A stretch of DNA of 54,273 nt, taken from contig NZ_CABFKI010000014.1 in the NCBI RefSeq assembly GCF_901764995.1, positions 1 to 54,273 of the forward strand, read 5' to 3'. Shown here piece after piece: positions 8,880-18,899 of the stretch. This stretch comes from Actinobacillus porcinus (GTDB lineage Bacteria; Pseudomonadota; Gammaproteobacteria; Enterobacterales; Pasteurellaceae). The notes beneath the pieces are model-generated. The model made no database searches and had not been told where the DNA came from. It saw nothing but the letters and a program-made list of their open reading frames with translations. The translations under genes and the position numbers were made by a program. Position 1 is the stretch's first letter. Each line of letters starts with the position of its first letter.

Positions 8880-9183
8880 TCAATGCGATGTGATTTTGCA
8901 AGATAATCGGTCGTTTGATGAGTGTTGGTTGCTCCGCTAAAACACGAAGTGCGGTCGGTTTGTCGAGTGTTTTTTTGATATTCTCATCAAGATTACGCCA
9001 GGTGGTGCTACGTTTATTCACCAAGTTTTCCCACCCAAATTGATTTTCAGCCTGAATTAAAAAATTCGGGTCTAAGCCATCCACGCGGTAATCGTGAAGT
9101 TTGTGTTCGATATGATGATCCGCAAGCCATTTAAGGGCTTTTTTCACCGTGTCGCAGTTTTTAATGCCATAAACGATGATCAT
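8836..9183 (-). CDS. ArsC/Spx-family thioredoxin-fold protein (YffB type)
   Basis: A 115-residue protein of the ArsC/Spx/YffB family. The N-terminal MIIVYGIKNCDTVKKALKWL carries the single conserved cysteine (Cys10), and the C-terminal half carries the [14 protein letters not shown] strand. The family has a thioredoxin fold; arsenate reductases need extra residues that are not evident here, so I do not call it an arsenate reductase. E. coli yffB is likewise next to dapE, which supports the YffB assignment. It is the first gene of a tight cluster ending with dapE and the M15 peptidase. Confidence 0.85.
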   Translation of the reverse strand: MIIVYGIKNCDTVKKALKWLADHHIEHKLHDYRVDGLDPNFLIQAENQFGWENLVNKRSTTWRNLDENIKKTLDKPTALRVLAEQPTLIKRPIILQNHIALIGFNEKDYAETLGA

Positions 9184-9196
9184 AAAAATTCCTTAA

Positions 9197-9221
9197 TAAA
9201 AAAGGTGGGGCAAGCCCACCC
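9197..9221 (-). terminator. thr operon terminator
   Basis: On the minus strand GGTGGG and CCCACC (9204-9220) form a 6-bp GC-rich stem followed by TTTTTT, 12 bp beyond the thrC stop codon. Confidence 0.85.
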
Positions 9222-9232
9222 GTTATGGTTGA

Positions 9233-10507
9233 TTATTTCAACAAATAAGCACGTAATTGTGCAAAATCCGCATCCATTTCGTCTGAAAGCAAGGGTAATT
9301 TATTGTGTTTATCCAAGGCTTCCGGCAATGGTAATTCCATATTTAAAATACGTTCAACGCTTTCTTTAAATTTCGCCGGATGTGCGGTGCAAAGGAATAA
9401 GCCTGTTTCACCTGCTTGCAATTGATCTTTTAACACTTGGTAAGCAATTGCACCGTGCGGTTCGCACAAATAGCCTTTGGCATACTGGGCTTTTAATGCC
9501 TCTTCTGTTTCGGCATCAGTTAATGCGCCCGCCCCTAATTCAGATAACGCCCAACCATTGCGTTTAAATAATTCTTCTACACGCGGCCAGTTGTTCGGAC
9601 GGCTCACATCCATGGCGTTAGAAAGGGTGGCAACGGTGGCATTTGGCGACCATTCGCCTGATTTTAAATAACGCGGAACTGTGTCATTAGCGTTGGTTGA
9701 GGCGATAAAGCGTTTGATCGGCAAACCTAAGGTTTTAGCGATTAAACCTGCGGTTAGGTTACCAAAGTTACCGCTTGGTACCGAAACCACTAAATTTTGG
9801 CGTTCAGCGGGGCTAAGTTGTGCCGCTGCTTCAAAGTAGTAACAAATTTGTGCCAATAAACGGCTGATATTGATGGAGTTGGCAGAGTTTAAGCCGATAG
9901 CTTGGCGTAATTCTGCATCATCAAAGGCTTGTTTCACTAAGGCTTGGCAAGCATCAAAATCGGCATTAATCGCCACGGTGCGAATATTACCACCTAATGT
10001 ACAAAATAATTTTTCTTGTAATGGGCTGATTTTGCCTTTTGGATACAAAATTACTACGTCAATATTTTCTAAGCCATAAAACGCATGTGCCACTGCCGCA
10101 CCGGTATCGCCTGAAGTGGCGGTTAAAATGGTAATTTTACCGTCACCACGCACGGTAGCTAAGGCTTGTGCCATAAAACGGCCGCCGAAGTCTTTAAAGG
10201 CAAGGGTTGGACCGTGGAATAATTCTAACGCGTAAATACCCTCTTCCACTTTTTCTACCGGTGCAGGGAACGTAAAGGCATTTTTCACCATCGCATTTAA
10301 TTTATCTGTTGGGATTTCATCGCCGATAATTGCCCCTAAGATTTTTTGGCTGCGCTCAACTAAAGGCAACGCCAATAATTCATCGATATTGTCCAATGTT
10401 GGAATGGTTTCAGGAAAAAATAAACCTTGGTCTTTGCCCAAACCTTGGCGTACCGCTTGGGCGAAATTGACTTGTTCTTCCGGGTGTTTAATGTTGTATA
10501 AATTCAT
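9233..10507 (-). CDS. thrC: Threonine synthase
   Basis: PLP enzyme making threonine from O-phosphohomoserine, the last step of the pathway. The 424-residue protein has the E. coli-type N-terminus (MNLYNIKHPEEQVNFAQAVR), the PLP-lysine motif in LAFKDFGGRFMAQ, and TATSGDTGAAVAHAF and SVPSGNFGNLTAG for phosphate and PLP contacts. Length matches E. coli (428). GAGAAGGCAAACATG on the minus strand gives a good ribosome site. It is the last gene of thrABC, but unlike the thrA-thrB junction it is separated from thrB by 70 bp that hold an uptake-signal hairpin (10537-10561). Confidence 0.97.
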   Translation of the reverse strand: MNLYNIKHPEEQVNFAQAVRQGLGKDQGLFFPETIPTLDNIDELLALPLVERSQKILGAIIGDEIPTDKLNAMVKNAFTFPAPVEKVEEGIYALELFHGPTLAFKDFGGRFMAQALATVRGDGKITILTATSGDTGAAVAHAFYGLENIDVVILYPKGKISPLQEKLFCTLGGNIRTVAINADFDACQALVKQAFDDAELRQAIGLNSANSINISRLLAQICYYFEAAAQLSPAERQNLVVSVPSGNFGNLTAGLIAKTLGLPIKRFIASTNANDTVPRYLKSGEWSPNATVATLSNAMDVSRPNNWPRVEELFKRNGWALSELGAGALTDAETEEALKAQYAKGYLCEPHGAIAYQVLKDQLQAGETGLFLCTAHPAKFKESVERILNMELPLPEALDKHNKLPLLSDEMDADFAQLRAYLLK

Positions 10508-10536
10508 GTTTGCCTTCTCATTTTAATGAAAAACAG

Positions 10537-10561
10537 ACCGCACTTTAAACTAAAGTGCGGT
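10537..10561 (-). terminator. Uptake-signal hairpin inside the thr operon (thrB-thrC gap)
   Basis: ACCGCACTTTA (10537-10547) and TAAAGTGCGGT (10551-10561) form a perfect 11-bp stem with the loop AAC. On the minus strand no T-run follows directly (the next bases are CTGTTTTT), so partial termination or mRNA stabilisation is more likely than full termination. Confidence 0.5.
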
Positions 10562-10577
10562 TAAATTTCGGGGTATT

Positions 10578-11525
10578 TTACGCTAATTCCCGCGCGCCTG
10601 CATTATCCACTTTACAAATATGCACAAAACCTTCGTTATTTTGTAAATAATGATTTTCAAGATAATGTTCAATCTTCATGGCAGTTTGCAAGTCAGGAGC
10701 AATACTAAACATCGTTGGGCCTGAGCCTGAAATACCACTTGCTAATGCGCCTAAATCACGGGTCGCTTGTTTGACTTCCGCGAAGTTCGGTAACAGTTGC
10801 GCGCGATAAGGTTCCGCAATCACATCTTGCATCATCAACGCCGCCAAGGCTTCTTGATGGGTATGGCAAGCGTGCACGAAGCTACCTAAATGACGACCAT
10901 GGGCTATCACATCTTGGCGAGTATAACTTTTCGGCAAAATAGCTCTAGCTTCTGCGGTTGAAACTTCAATACCAGGGTAAGCCAATACCCAATACCAATT
11001 ATCAAAAAACGGTAAAGTTTGGCTAATATTACCAAGGCTTTCCACCATTAATTGCACACCGCCCAAATAACAAGGCGCAACGTTATCATAATGAATAGAA
11101 CCTGAAATTCGCCCTTCCAATTCTCCCATCATTTCTAATAATTCCATTTTAGAAAAGGGTTCATCGTGATATTGGTTAAGAGCCACCAACGCTGCCACAA
11201 TTGAGCAAGCACTTGAACCTAGCCCTGAACCAATTGGCATATTTTTTTCAAGGATTAAACGTAATGGTTTAATTTGGCCACAACGTAATTTCAAGCGTTC
11301 GCTAAATAACACATAGGCTTGATAGACAATATTCTTTTGTGGTTCTTTTGGCAATTTACGCACAAAATATCCAGCATTTTCAAGCTCAAAACCACTAGCG
11401 ATTTCATCAATTTGTACCACATCGCCAAGTAAAGAACCATCAATAGGCGAAATCGCGGCACCGAGTGTGTCAAAGCCCACACTGATGTTAGCGCTTGATG
11501 CAGGCGCATAAATACGCAAACTCAT
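10578..11525 (-). CDS. thrB: Homoserine kinase
   Basis: GHMP-family kinase that phosphorylates homoserine. The 315-residue protein has the N-terminal [13 protein letters not shown] segment, the ATP-binding motif [17 protein letters not shown] and the C-terminal [12 protein letters not shown] loop, all diagnostic of the family. Length is close to E. coli ThrB (310). The start codon shares one base with the thrA stop (TAATG) and is preceded by AAGGAGG inside thrA, so translation is coupled to thrA. It belongs to the thrLABC operon. Confidence 0.97.
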   Translation of the reverse strand: MSLRIYAPASSANISVGFDTLGAAISPIDGSLLGDVVQIDEIASGFELENAGYFVRKLPKEPQKNIVYQAYVLFSERLKLRCGQIKPLRLILEKNMPIGSGLGSSACSIVAALVALNQYHDEPFSKMELLEMMGELEGRISGSIHYDNVAPCYLGGVQLMVESLGNISQTLPFFDNWYWVLAYPGIEVSTAEARAILPKSYTRQDVIAHGRHLGSFVHACHTHQEALAALMMQDVIAEPYRAQLLPNFAEVKQATRDLGALASGISGSGPTMFSIAPDLQTAMKIEHYLENHYLQNNEGFVHICKVDNAGARELA

Positions 11526-13981
11526 TACGCGCCTCCTTGTAAAGTGCGGAGAATATCTGCAAAGATGCCTGCGGCAGTCACATCAGTCCCTGCGCCATAA
11601 CCACGCAATAACAATGGAATTGGGCTGTAATAACGGGTTAAGAATGCAAGGGCATTTTCACCGTCTTTCACTTTGTAAAGTGGGTGATTTTCGTCTACGG
11701 CTTCAATGGCAACACGGCATTTGTTGCCATTAATTGAACCTACATAACGCAAGACTTTGCCTTCTGCTTTGGCGGCTTCCACACGTTTGTTAAACTCTGC
11801 ATCGACTTCCGGTAGGATTTTTAAGAATTCTTCTTTGCTCATGCCTTCAGAGAAGCCTTTTGGCAATACGCCTTCCACCTCAATGTCTTCAAATTCCAAT
11901 GGTAAGCCTGTTTCGCGCGCAAGAATTAAGAGCTTACGTGCCACATCTGCGCCGGATAAATCATCACGCGGGTCAGGTTCTGTAAAGCCTTTTTCTTTAG
12001 CAATAAATGTCGCTTGAGATAACGTTAATCCTTCTTCTAATTTACCGAAAATAAAGGATAAAGAACCCGATAGAATCCCTTCGAATTTTTCTACTTCATC
12101 GCCCGCCGCGAGTAAATTCTGCAAGTTTTCAATTACCGGTAAACCTGCGCCTACATTGGTCTCGTATAAGAATTTATGGCGACCTTGGCGCGCGGCTTGG
12201 CGCAATTCTTGGTAATAGGCGAAGCTGCCTGTGTTGGCTTTCTTATTCGGTGTCACAACATGGAAACCTTCACGCAATGCTCTTGCATAAAGATTTGATA
12301 CAGATTGTGCCGCGGTACAATCCACAAAAACAGGGTTTACTACGTGGTGTAACTTAATGAACGACAACAACACATCAAAATCAGAGGGTTGAATTGCCTT
12401 TTCTAAATCTTCTTTCCAATTATCTAAGTTTAAGCCATTTTCATTAAGTAACATTTGATCCGCATTGGCTAAGGCGCAAACGCGAATTTCAATATCTTTT
12501 TTCGCTAAAAATTCTTTTTGGCGTTTAATTTGCTCGATTAAAGCCCCACCAACGCCCCCTACGCCAACAAGGAAGACGTCAATGGACTTTTTATTGTTAA
12601 ATAGCCCTTGGTGTGTTGCTTTGACCGCTTCGATGGCTTTATTCATCGGGACAACCGCTGAAATTGAGCGTTCTGATGAACCTTGCGCAATCGCGACAAT
12701 GCTGATGTTGGCTTGTGCTAATGAAGAGAAGAAACGTGCCGCAATCCCTTTGGCAGAACGCATACCATCCCCTACCACAGAAATAATGGAAAGTTCTCTT
12801 GTAACATCAATGGGATCTAAATCGCCCGTTTGTAGTTCATGAGCGAATTCTGAATTTAACACTTCCAAAGCAAGCTCGGTAGATTTTGCCGGTACACAGA
12901 AGCTAATGCTGTATTCCGATGAAGATTGCGTAATTAAAATCACCGAAATGCCGGCTTTTGACATGGTTGAGAACACGCGTGCCGCCATTCCCACCATACC
13001 TTGCATTCCCGCGCCTGAAACGTTAAACATTGAAACGTTATCTAAATTGGTAATGCCTTTTACCTGTAACTCTGCAGAGGCATTTTCATCACCATCAATC
13101 ACAGAGCCTGCTGCACTTGGATTACCGGTATTTTTAATTAAGCACGGAATATTGGTTTGAACTAACGGCCCGATTGTACGCGGGTGAATCACTTTTGCGC
13201 CGAAATAGGACAATTCCATAGCTTCACGATAAGAAAGGTGTGGCAATAAACGGGCGTCAGAGACTAAACGCGGATCGCAAGTGAAAACGCCATCTACGTC
13301 CGTCCAAATTTCACACACACTAGCCCCCAAACATGCCGCTAAACAAGCAGCAGAATAATCAGAACCATTGCGACCTAATAACACTAACTCGCCTTTTTCG
13401 TTACCCGCAGTAAAGCCTGCCATCAAAACAACATTTTGTTTTGGAATTGAACCTGCATCCACGCGTTTAGTGGATTCGGCAATATCAACGCTGCTTTCTA
13501 AATAAGTGCCGTATGCCAATAATTTTTCCACTGGGTTAATAACCGTCACGGTATATCCGCAAGCTTCAAACCAAGCTTTCATCATTGCAATTGATAATTT
13601 TTCACCACGGCAATCAATGGTAGCTTTGACCGAGTCTGCCACTTTTCCTGCTGCACGAATTTCATCTAACAGCCCTGCAATTTGCGCAAATTCTGCGTCA
13701 ATTAACGCTTTTGTGCCAGCCAAATCAAAGTTATTATTTTTTGCGTGTAATCCATTGATAATATTGTAGAAGATTTCTACAGCTTCATTGAAATGGGTAT
13801 CGGTTGGTTGGTTTTGACTTGCTTTTTCAGAAAGCGCAACGAGGTGATTCGTGATTTTTGCGGGTGCTGAAAGCACACCTGCCGCTTGTTCTTCTAAATG
13901 AGCTTTTTCAATCAGCTCGGCTGCTTGTAAAAAGCGTTCTGGGTTGGCAAGAGATGTGCCTCCGAATTTAAGTACACGCAT
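11525..13981 (-). CDS. thrA: Bifunctional aspartokinase I / homoserine dehydrogenase I
   Basis: Catalyses the first and third steps of threonine synthesis. The 818-residue fusion has the aspartokinase domain first ([30 protein letters not shown]), two ACT-type regulatory regions around 320-450, then homoserine dehydrogenase ([17 protein letters not shown] nucleotide motif; [18 protein letters not shown]). This matches E. coli ThrA (820 aa), which is feedback-inhibited by threonine. AAGGAAAACATT precedes the ATG. It follows the attenuator at 14030-14141, so expression should fall when charged tRNA-Thr and tRNA-Ile are plentiful. Confidence 0.98.
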   Translation of the reverse strand: MRVLKFGGTSLANPERFLQAAELIEKAHLEEQAAGVLSAPAKITNHLVALSEKASQNQPTDTHFNEAVEIFYNIINGLHAKNNNFDLAGTKALIDAEFAQIAGLLDEIRAAGKVADSVKATIDCRGEKLSIAMMKAWFEACGYTVTVINPVEKLLAYGTYLESSVDIAESTKRVDAGSIPKQNVVLMAGFTAGNEKGELVLLGRNGSDYSAACLAACLGASVCEIWTDVDGVFTCDPRLVSDARLLPHLSYREAMELSYFGAKVIHPRTIGPLVQTNIPCLIKNTGNPSAAGSVIDGDENASAELQVKGITNLDNVSMFNVSGAGMQGMVGMAARVFSTMSKAGISVILITQSSSEYSISFCVPAKSTELALEVLNSEFAHELQTGDLDPIDVTRELSIISVVGDGMRSAKGIAARFFSSLAQANISIVAIAQGSSERSISAVVPMNKAIEAVKATHQGLFNNKKSIDVFLVGVGGVGGALIEQIKRQKEFLAKKDIEIRVCALANADQMLLNENGLNLDNWKEDLEKAIQPSDFDVLLSFIKLHHVVNPVFVDCTAAQSVSNLYARALREGFHVVTPNKKANTGSFAYYQELRQAARQGRHKFLYETNVGAGLPVIENLQNLLAAGDEVEKFEGILSGSLSFIFGKLEEGLTLSQATFIAKEKGFTEPDPRDDLSGADVARKLLILARETGLPLEFEDIEVEGVLPKGFSEGMSKEEFLKILPEVDAEFNKRVEAAKAEGKVLRYVGSINGNKCRVAIEAVDENHPLYKVKDGENALAFLTRYYSPIPLLLRGYGAGTDVTAAGIFADILRTLQGGA

Positions 13982-14029
13982 AATGTTTTCCTTCTTAATG
14001 TAATTTGTTGAATTTGCAAATTGATATAA

Positions 14030-14053
14030 AAAAACCCGCTAAATTGGCGGGTT
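14030..14053 (-). terminator. thr operon attenuator (terminator and competing antiterminator)
   Basis: On the minus strand AACCCGC (14053-14047) pairs with GCGGGTT (14039-14033), followed by a run of T. The same AACCCGCC (14053-14046) is perfectly complementary to GGCGGGTT at 14085-14078, which overlaps the last codons and stop of the leader peptide thrL. A ribosome finishing thrL covers 14085-14078 and allows the terminator; a ribosome stalled on the upstream Thr/Ile codons leaves it free and blocks the terminator. This is the E. coli thr logic, here readable base by base. Confidence 0.9.
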
Positions 14054-14075
14054 CTTTGGTATTCTTTTGTTTGCA

Positions 14076-14141
14076 CTAACCCGCCACAGACATCGTCATG
14101 GTAATAATAATGGTGGTGATTGAAGTGCGGTTAAATTTCAT
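14076..14141 (-). CDS. thrL: thr operon leader peptide
   Basis: A 21-codon reading frame (starting MKFNRTSITT and ending TMSVAG) runs from ATG at 14141 to TAG at 14078-14076. Five Thr and four Ile codons, nine of 21, mark it as the regulatory leader of the threonine operon (E. coli ThrL is also 21 aa and Thr/Ile-rich). Its last codons are the antiterminator strand (14085-14078). The ribosome site is weak (TTTAAG 11 bp upstream). The sequence of codons 4-7 is an uptake signal read in reverse (14123-14131). Confidence 0.9.
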   Translation of the reverse strand: MKFNRTSITTIIITMTMSVAG

Positions 14142-14180
14142 TGTTTTTTTACTTAAACTAAACTGAAACAGAATTGCTTC

Positions 14181-14211
14181 TATAAATACCTAGATTTTTG
14201 CGCCTTGTCAA
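14181..14211 (-). promoter_or_regulatory. Candidate thr operon promoter
   Basis: On the minus strand TTGACA (14211-14206) is a perfect -35 element. The -10 is less clear: TATTTA at 14188-14183 has the ideal 17-bp spacing, and TTTATA or TATAGA follow immediately. It lies about 40-60 bp upstream of the thrL start. Confidence 0.6.
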
Positions 14212-14224
14212 ATAGAAAATAAAA

Positions 14225-14259
14225 AAATAAGCATGAAGTTTGATTTTCATGCTTATTTT
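14225..14259 (-). terminator. sodC terminator
   Basis: AAAATAAGCATGAA (14225-14238) and TTCATGCTTATTTT (14246-14259) form a perfect 14-bp stem with a 7-base loop. On the minus strand a T-run follows, 13 bp past the sodC stop. It also separates sodC from the thr promoter region. Confidence 0.85.
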
Positions 14260-14272
14260 AATCAATTTTGTC

Positions 14273-14821
14273 TTATTTAATTACGCCACAAGCCATTCTT
14301 GCACCGCCACCACCTAATGGTTTTGGTTCATCAGAATGGTTGTCACCACCAGCATGAATCATAATTGAACGGCCTTTAATATCCGCTAATGATTTTAAGC
14401 GTGGTGCTAATACTGGATGAGTCGCATTGCCTTCTGCATCCACATAAAGCGCGGGTAAATCGCCTAAATGCGCTTCATCAGACCATGGGAAACCATGTGC
14501 TTTGGCTCCATTAGGATTCCAGTGACCACCTGCAGCTAAACCAGCGGTTAACTTGCCGTCTTTTTCTTTAGCATCACAGCTTGGGTTCTCATGAATATGG
14601 AAACCGTGAACACCTGCAGTTAAACCTTTTAATTCAGGAGTAAACACTAAACCATATTTTGATTCTGTGACAGACACAAAACCTACATCTTGATTACCTT
14701 TTACAGGATCTAATAATTGCACACTAATTTTTAAGCTTTCTGCTGCATTTGGCTTATCCATGTGTGCAACTGCTGTACCTGTTGCTACAACTAAAGCAAG
14801 TGCTAAAAGTGCTTTTTTCAT
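14273..14821 (-). CDS. sodC: Periplasmic Cu,Zn superoxide dismutase
   Basis: Dismutates superoxide in the periplasm. The 182-residue precursor has a signal peptide ([19 protein letters not shown], cleavage about residue 19). The metal site is complete: His75 and His77 ([10 protein letters not shown]), His100 (GGHWNP), His109, His118 and Asp121 (EAHLGDLP), and His156 ([10 protein letters not shown]). The disulfide pair is Cys82 and Cys178. The long [17 protein letters not shown] region and ending [12 protein letters not shown] are typical of bacterial enzymes. It is transcribed alone, divergent from yggS, with its own terminator. Confidence 0.96.
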   Translation of the reverse strand: MKKALLALALVVATGTAVAHMDKPNAAESLKISVQLLDPVKGNQDVGFVSVTESKYGLVFTPELKGLTAGVHGFHIHENPSCDAKEKDGKLTAGLAAGGHWNPNGAKAHGFPWSDEAHLGDLPALYVDAEGNATHPVLAPRLKSLADIKGRSIMIHAGGDNHSDEPKPLGGGGARMACGVIK

Positions 14822-14915
14822 AAGTTACCTATTTGTTTGTCTACTCGTCAAAGTATAATTGAGTTAAAATACATCCCTTTCGGGACAACTTAAATATAAA
14901 GATAAATTAACAATT

Positions 14916-15614
14916 ATGCAAATAAAAGATAACTTAACCTCCATTCATCAACAAATTCAGACAGCTTGCCAAAAAGTAGGACGTCCACAAAGTGCAGTCA
15001 AATTATTAGCCGTTTCTAAAACCAAGCCTGTGGAAGCCATCCAAGAAGCCATTCAAGCGGGGCAAACTGCCTTTGGTGAAAATTATGTGCAAGAAGGTGT
15101 AGAAAAAATTCAATATTTTGCCGATAAACATCCTGAGTTAGAATGGCATTTTATTGGTCCGTTACAATCCAACAAAACGCGCTTGGTTGCCGAATACTTT
15201 GATTGGATGCAAACCATGGATCGCGCCAAAATTGCCGATCGCTTAAATGAACAACGCTCGCACTACAAAAAGCCCTTAAATGTGTTGATTCAAATTAATA
15301 TTAGCGATGAAAGCAGTAAATCCGGTATTCAGCCTGCGGAAATGTTAGCGTTAGCTAAACACATCGAAAATCTACCGCACTTGCGTTTACGTGGGTTGAT
15401 GGCAATTCCTGCCCCTACGGATGATATTGCAGAACAAGAAAAAGCCCTGAGTGCAATGCAAGTCTTATTTGAAGAACTCAAAGCAGCCTGCCCTGATCAA
15501 CAAATTGATACACTTTCGATGGGAATGTCCGATGATATGCGCACCGCTATTGCTTGTGGTTCGACTATGGTGCGAATTGGCACAGCGATATTTGGGCAAA
15601 GAAATTATGCCTAA
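14916..15614 (+). CDS. yggS: PLP homeostasis protein YggS (PLPBP family)
   Basis: PLP-binding protein that buffers pyridoxal phosphate; loss disturbs amino-acid metabolism in E. coli. The 232-residue sequence has the PLP lysine in LLAVSKTKP (Lys35), the PLP-phosphate loop LSMGMSDDMRTAIACGSTMVRIGTAIFG split across 200-228, and the signatures FGENYVQEGVEKI and WHFIGPLQSNK. Length matches E. coli YggS (234). The ribosome site is weak. It is divergent from sodC with about 94 bp between. I know no proposed link between the two. Confidence 0.95.
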   Translation: MQIKDNLTSIHQQIQTACQKVGRPQSAVKLLAVSKTKPVEAIQEAIQAGQTAFGENYVQEGVEKIQYFADKHPELEWHFIGPLQSNKTRLVAEYFDWMQTMDRAKIADRLNEQRSHYKKPLNVLIQINISDESSKSGIQPAEMLALAKHIENLPHLRLRGLMAIPAPTDDIAEQEKALSAMQVLFEELKAACPDQQIDTLSMGMSDDMRTAIACGSTMVRIGTAIFGQRNYA

Positions 15615-15642
15615 ATTCTGAACAATGGTGAGATGCCGTAGT

Positions 15643-15687
15643 TGCACAAGACGGTCGTTGAGCCTGTCGAAACGTAAGTCTTGTGCA
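15643..15687. repeat. Palindromic element with GTTGAGCCTGTCGAAAC core
   Basis: TGCACAAGAC (15643-15652) and GTCTTGTGCA (15678-15687) are perfect 10-bp inverted arms around a 25-bp core that includes CGTTGAGCCTGTCGAAACG. I believe closely similar TTCGACAGGCTCAAC strings occur in several unrelated bacterial genomes as dispersed repeats; this is from memory. It lies between yggS and murA, where no gene is visible. Confidence 0.6.
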
Positions 15688-15724
15688 GTCACTGAAATGT
15701 CTTATGCAACATAATGCCATAAAA

Positions 15725-15748
15725 AATGGCGGAAATCATTCCGCCATT
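15725..15748 (-). terminator. murA terminator
   Basis: AATGGCGGAA (15725-15734) and TTCCGCCATT (15739-15748) form a perfect 10-bp stem with a 4-base loop, followed on the minus strand by TTTTT. It lies 16 bp past the murA stop and ends the mlaFEDCB-ibaG-murA block. Confidence 0.9.
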
Positions 15749-15764
15749 ATCTCTCAAGACACAA

Positions 15765-17045
<1,281 letters not shown>

Positions 17046-17065
17046 TTATTCCCCTAGCCTTTTTA

Positions 17066-17323
17066 TTAGTTCATTCCATTCAACATACGATCCATTTTCC
17101 ATTTTTCCTTGGTATAGGTTTTAATGGTCAAGGCATGAATTTCACCGGTTTCAAAATAAGACATTAAAGGGGCATAAATTGTTTGTTGTTGTTTAACCCG
17201 TGATAATGCCGCAATGTCATCATTCACCACAATCACCCCAAAATGGGCATTTTCCCCTTGAGCATAAACCTCATCAAGTTGTAAAGAGTCTTTTAAAATA
17301 CGTTCAATTTCTGTTGGTTCCAT
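17066..17323 (-). CDS. ibaG: BolA-family protein IbaG
   Basis: Acid-stress BolA-like protein, known to bind monothiol glutaredoxins and Fe-S clusters. The 85-residue protein has the family pattern (MEPTEIERILKDSL, HFGVIVVND, IHALTIKTYTKEKW). It sits between mlaB and murA, as in E. coli yrbA. It starts 11 bp after mlaB. Confidence 0.93.
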   Translation of the reverse strand: MEPTEIERILKDSLQLDEVYAQGENAHFGVIVVNDDIAALSRVKQQQTIYAPLMSYFETGEIHALTIKTYTKEKWKMDRMLNGMN

Positions 17324-17334
17324 TTTGTGTTCCG

Positions 17335-17703
17335 TTAGTCAATAAAAGTTTTTAACCAGTTGTCCAAATCAAATAATTCCGCCAGTGTCATCAGTTCATC
17401 CGGCACATTTATTATTTTTTGCGATACCGCCATTTTTTGTATGTCATGCAGCAATTCGCTAAATAACGCAAAACCTGCTGAGTCCATACGTGTTAATGAC
17501 GAAAGATCCCATTCAATAACATGAGTTGCCATTTGTGAAGTACTTAAAACAGCAAAACGTTGCTGCCTTTTCCATTCATTCCAAAGAGGCAACAACGTAT
17601 TACGAGAAAGCTCTCCAGCAAGCCGGAGAGCGATTTTATCATTATTTTGTATTGCCGACCACGTCAGTTTTGCTGTGGTCTGAGCTTGTTTTTCTACTGT
17701 CAT
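17335..17703 (-). CDS. mlaB: STAS-domain protein MlaB of the phospholipid transporter
   Basis: Cytoplasmic subunit of the MlaFEDB complex, which binds and stabilises the MlaF ATPases. The 122-residue protein has the STAS signature LTRMDSAGFALFSEL at about 69-83. It is 20-25 residues longer than E. coli MlaB (97 aa) because of N-terminal residues (MTVEKQAQTTAKLTW), which may be part of the family's lineage variation. The start is 6 bp after the mlaC stop. Confidence 0.88.
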   Translation of the reverse strand: MTVEKQAQTTAKLTWSAIQNNDKIALRLAGELSRNTLLPLWNEWKRQQRFAVLSTSQMATHVIEWDLSSLTRMDSAGFALFSELLHDIQKMAVSQKIINVPDELMTLAELFDLDNWLKTFID

Positions 17704-17709
17704 TTTAAA

Positions 17710-18345
17710 TTATTTGATTACTACAGGCGCGGCAGCGGCTTTTTCTACTTGAGCAGTTAAGGCATCAATACCATCTTTACGTAAAATACCACTCCACTCT
17801 ACTTTTTTACTGTCCACCATGCTCAAGCCATCAGCAGCGATCATATCGTAAACTTGCCATTTGCCTGTTTTGCTGTTTTTGCGCCATAACAAACTAATAT
17901 TTAATGCTTCGTTACCTGAAGTCGGTAATAATTTCACTAGCACGCTTGCTTGATTGCCTTCCACTTGCTCTTTTTGAACTTGAATATCTTGATTCGCATA
18001 CAAGGTTAAAGCTTGCGCATAAGCTTGTTCGATATATTTTTCAAAAGCAGCGAAGAATTTTTCACGCTGTTCTGGCGTGGTAGATTTAAAATAAGGCCCT
18101 AACACCAATGAACCCGCATAGTTCACATGAACGTAAGGCATCAAATCATTACGTACAATTGAACGCAAATGGTTCGGATCTGCTTTAATTTTCGTTTGAT
18201 CTGCTTTAAGGTCAGAGAATAATTTATCTGAAGCTTGTTTGGTTAATTCGTAAGGGCTGTCCGCCGCCATTACTGTTTGCACCGCAAAAAGTGCGGTCAC
18301 CAAAACAAGCATTTTTGAAAACCAGGTTTTAAATTGCATAGTCAT
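17710..18345 (-). CDS. mlaC: Periplasmic phospholipid carrier MlaC
   Basis: Shuttles phospholipids between the inner-membrane MlaFEDB complex and the outer-membrane MlaA. The 211-residue precursor has a signal peptide ending near ADSPYE (cleavage about 27-28) and the Tol-tol-Ttg2 domain (LRSIVRNDLMPYVHV, SLLWRKNSKTGKWQVYDM). A GTG at 18351 in the same frame is also possible; I chose the ATG at 18345 because CGGAG lies 5 bp upstream of it. mlaA is not nearby, as in E. coli. Confidence 0.93.
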   Translation of the reverse strand: MTMQFKTWFSKMLVLVTALFAVQTVMAADSPYELTKQASDKLFSDLKADQTKIKADPNHLRSIVRNDLMPYVHVNYAGSLVLGPYFKSTTPEQREKFFAAFEKYIEQAYAQALTLYANQDIQVQKEQVEGNQASVLVKLLPTSGNEALNISLLWRKNSKTGKWQVYDMIAADGLSMVDSKKVEWSGILRKDGIDALTAQVEKAAAAPVVIK

Positions 18346-18372
18346 AAACACTCCGATTAATAACTTTCCGAA

Positions 18373-18864
18373 TTACTGAGCCGCAGGCTCTTCTTTTTTA
18401 TTCTTATCGCCATATAAGAACTGACCGATAAGATCTTCTAATACCAATGCAGATTTGGTATCTGCGATTTTACTGCCTTCTTTTAACATTTCTGTTTCAC
18501 CATCATCAAAACCAACACTTAAAGCGATATATTGTTCACCAAGTAATCCTGAGGTTTTGATCGAAAGAGAACTGTTATCTGGAATTTGATTAAATTCTTC
18601 ATTTACCGAAATGGTCACTTTGGGCAAATACGTCTTTTCATCTAAGGCAATATGGGTTACTCGACCGATAACCACGCCTCCCACTTTTAATGGCGCGCGC
18701 ACTTTAAGACCGCCGATATTATCAAAAGTTGCAGTGATGTGATAAGATTTTGCTTCATTAAAACCTTGCACATTTGCTACTTTCAAGCCCATAAACACAA
18801 GGGCAGCAATACCTAAAAGTAAAAATAAGCCCACCCAAAATTCGTATTTAATTGTTTGTCGCAT
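18373..18864 (-). CDS. mlaD: MCE-domain membrane protein MlaD
   Basis: Hexameric periplasmic ring of the Mla transporter. The 163-residue protein has one N-terminal membrane helix (about 9-29, FWVGLFLLLGIAALVFMGLK) and an MCE domain at 39-120 (ATFDNIGGLKVRAPLKVGGV, SVNEEFNQIPDNSSLSIKTSGL). Length is slightly below E. coli MlaD (183), with a short charged C-terminus (GDKNKKEEPAAQ). It follows mlaE after 35 bp; the gap contains an uptake signal. Confidence 0.95.
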   Translation of the reverse strand: MRQTIKYEFWVGLFLLLGIAALVFMGLKVANVQGFNEAKSYHITATFDNIGGLKVRAPLKVGGVVIGRVTHIALDEKTYLPKVTISVNEEFNQIPDNSSLSIKTSGLLGEQYIALSVGFDDGETEMLKEGSKIADTKSALVLEDLIGQFLYGDKNKKEEPAAQ

Positions 18865-18899
18865 AAAAATTTCCTAATTTTTTACCGCACTTTGATGGG

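Noticed and set aside
8836-9183. Arsenate reductase
   Set aside because: Only the single family Cys is seen; no arsenic genes nearby; YffB context fits better.
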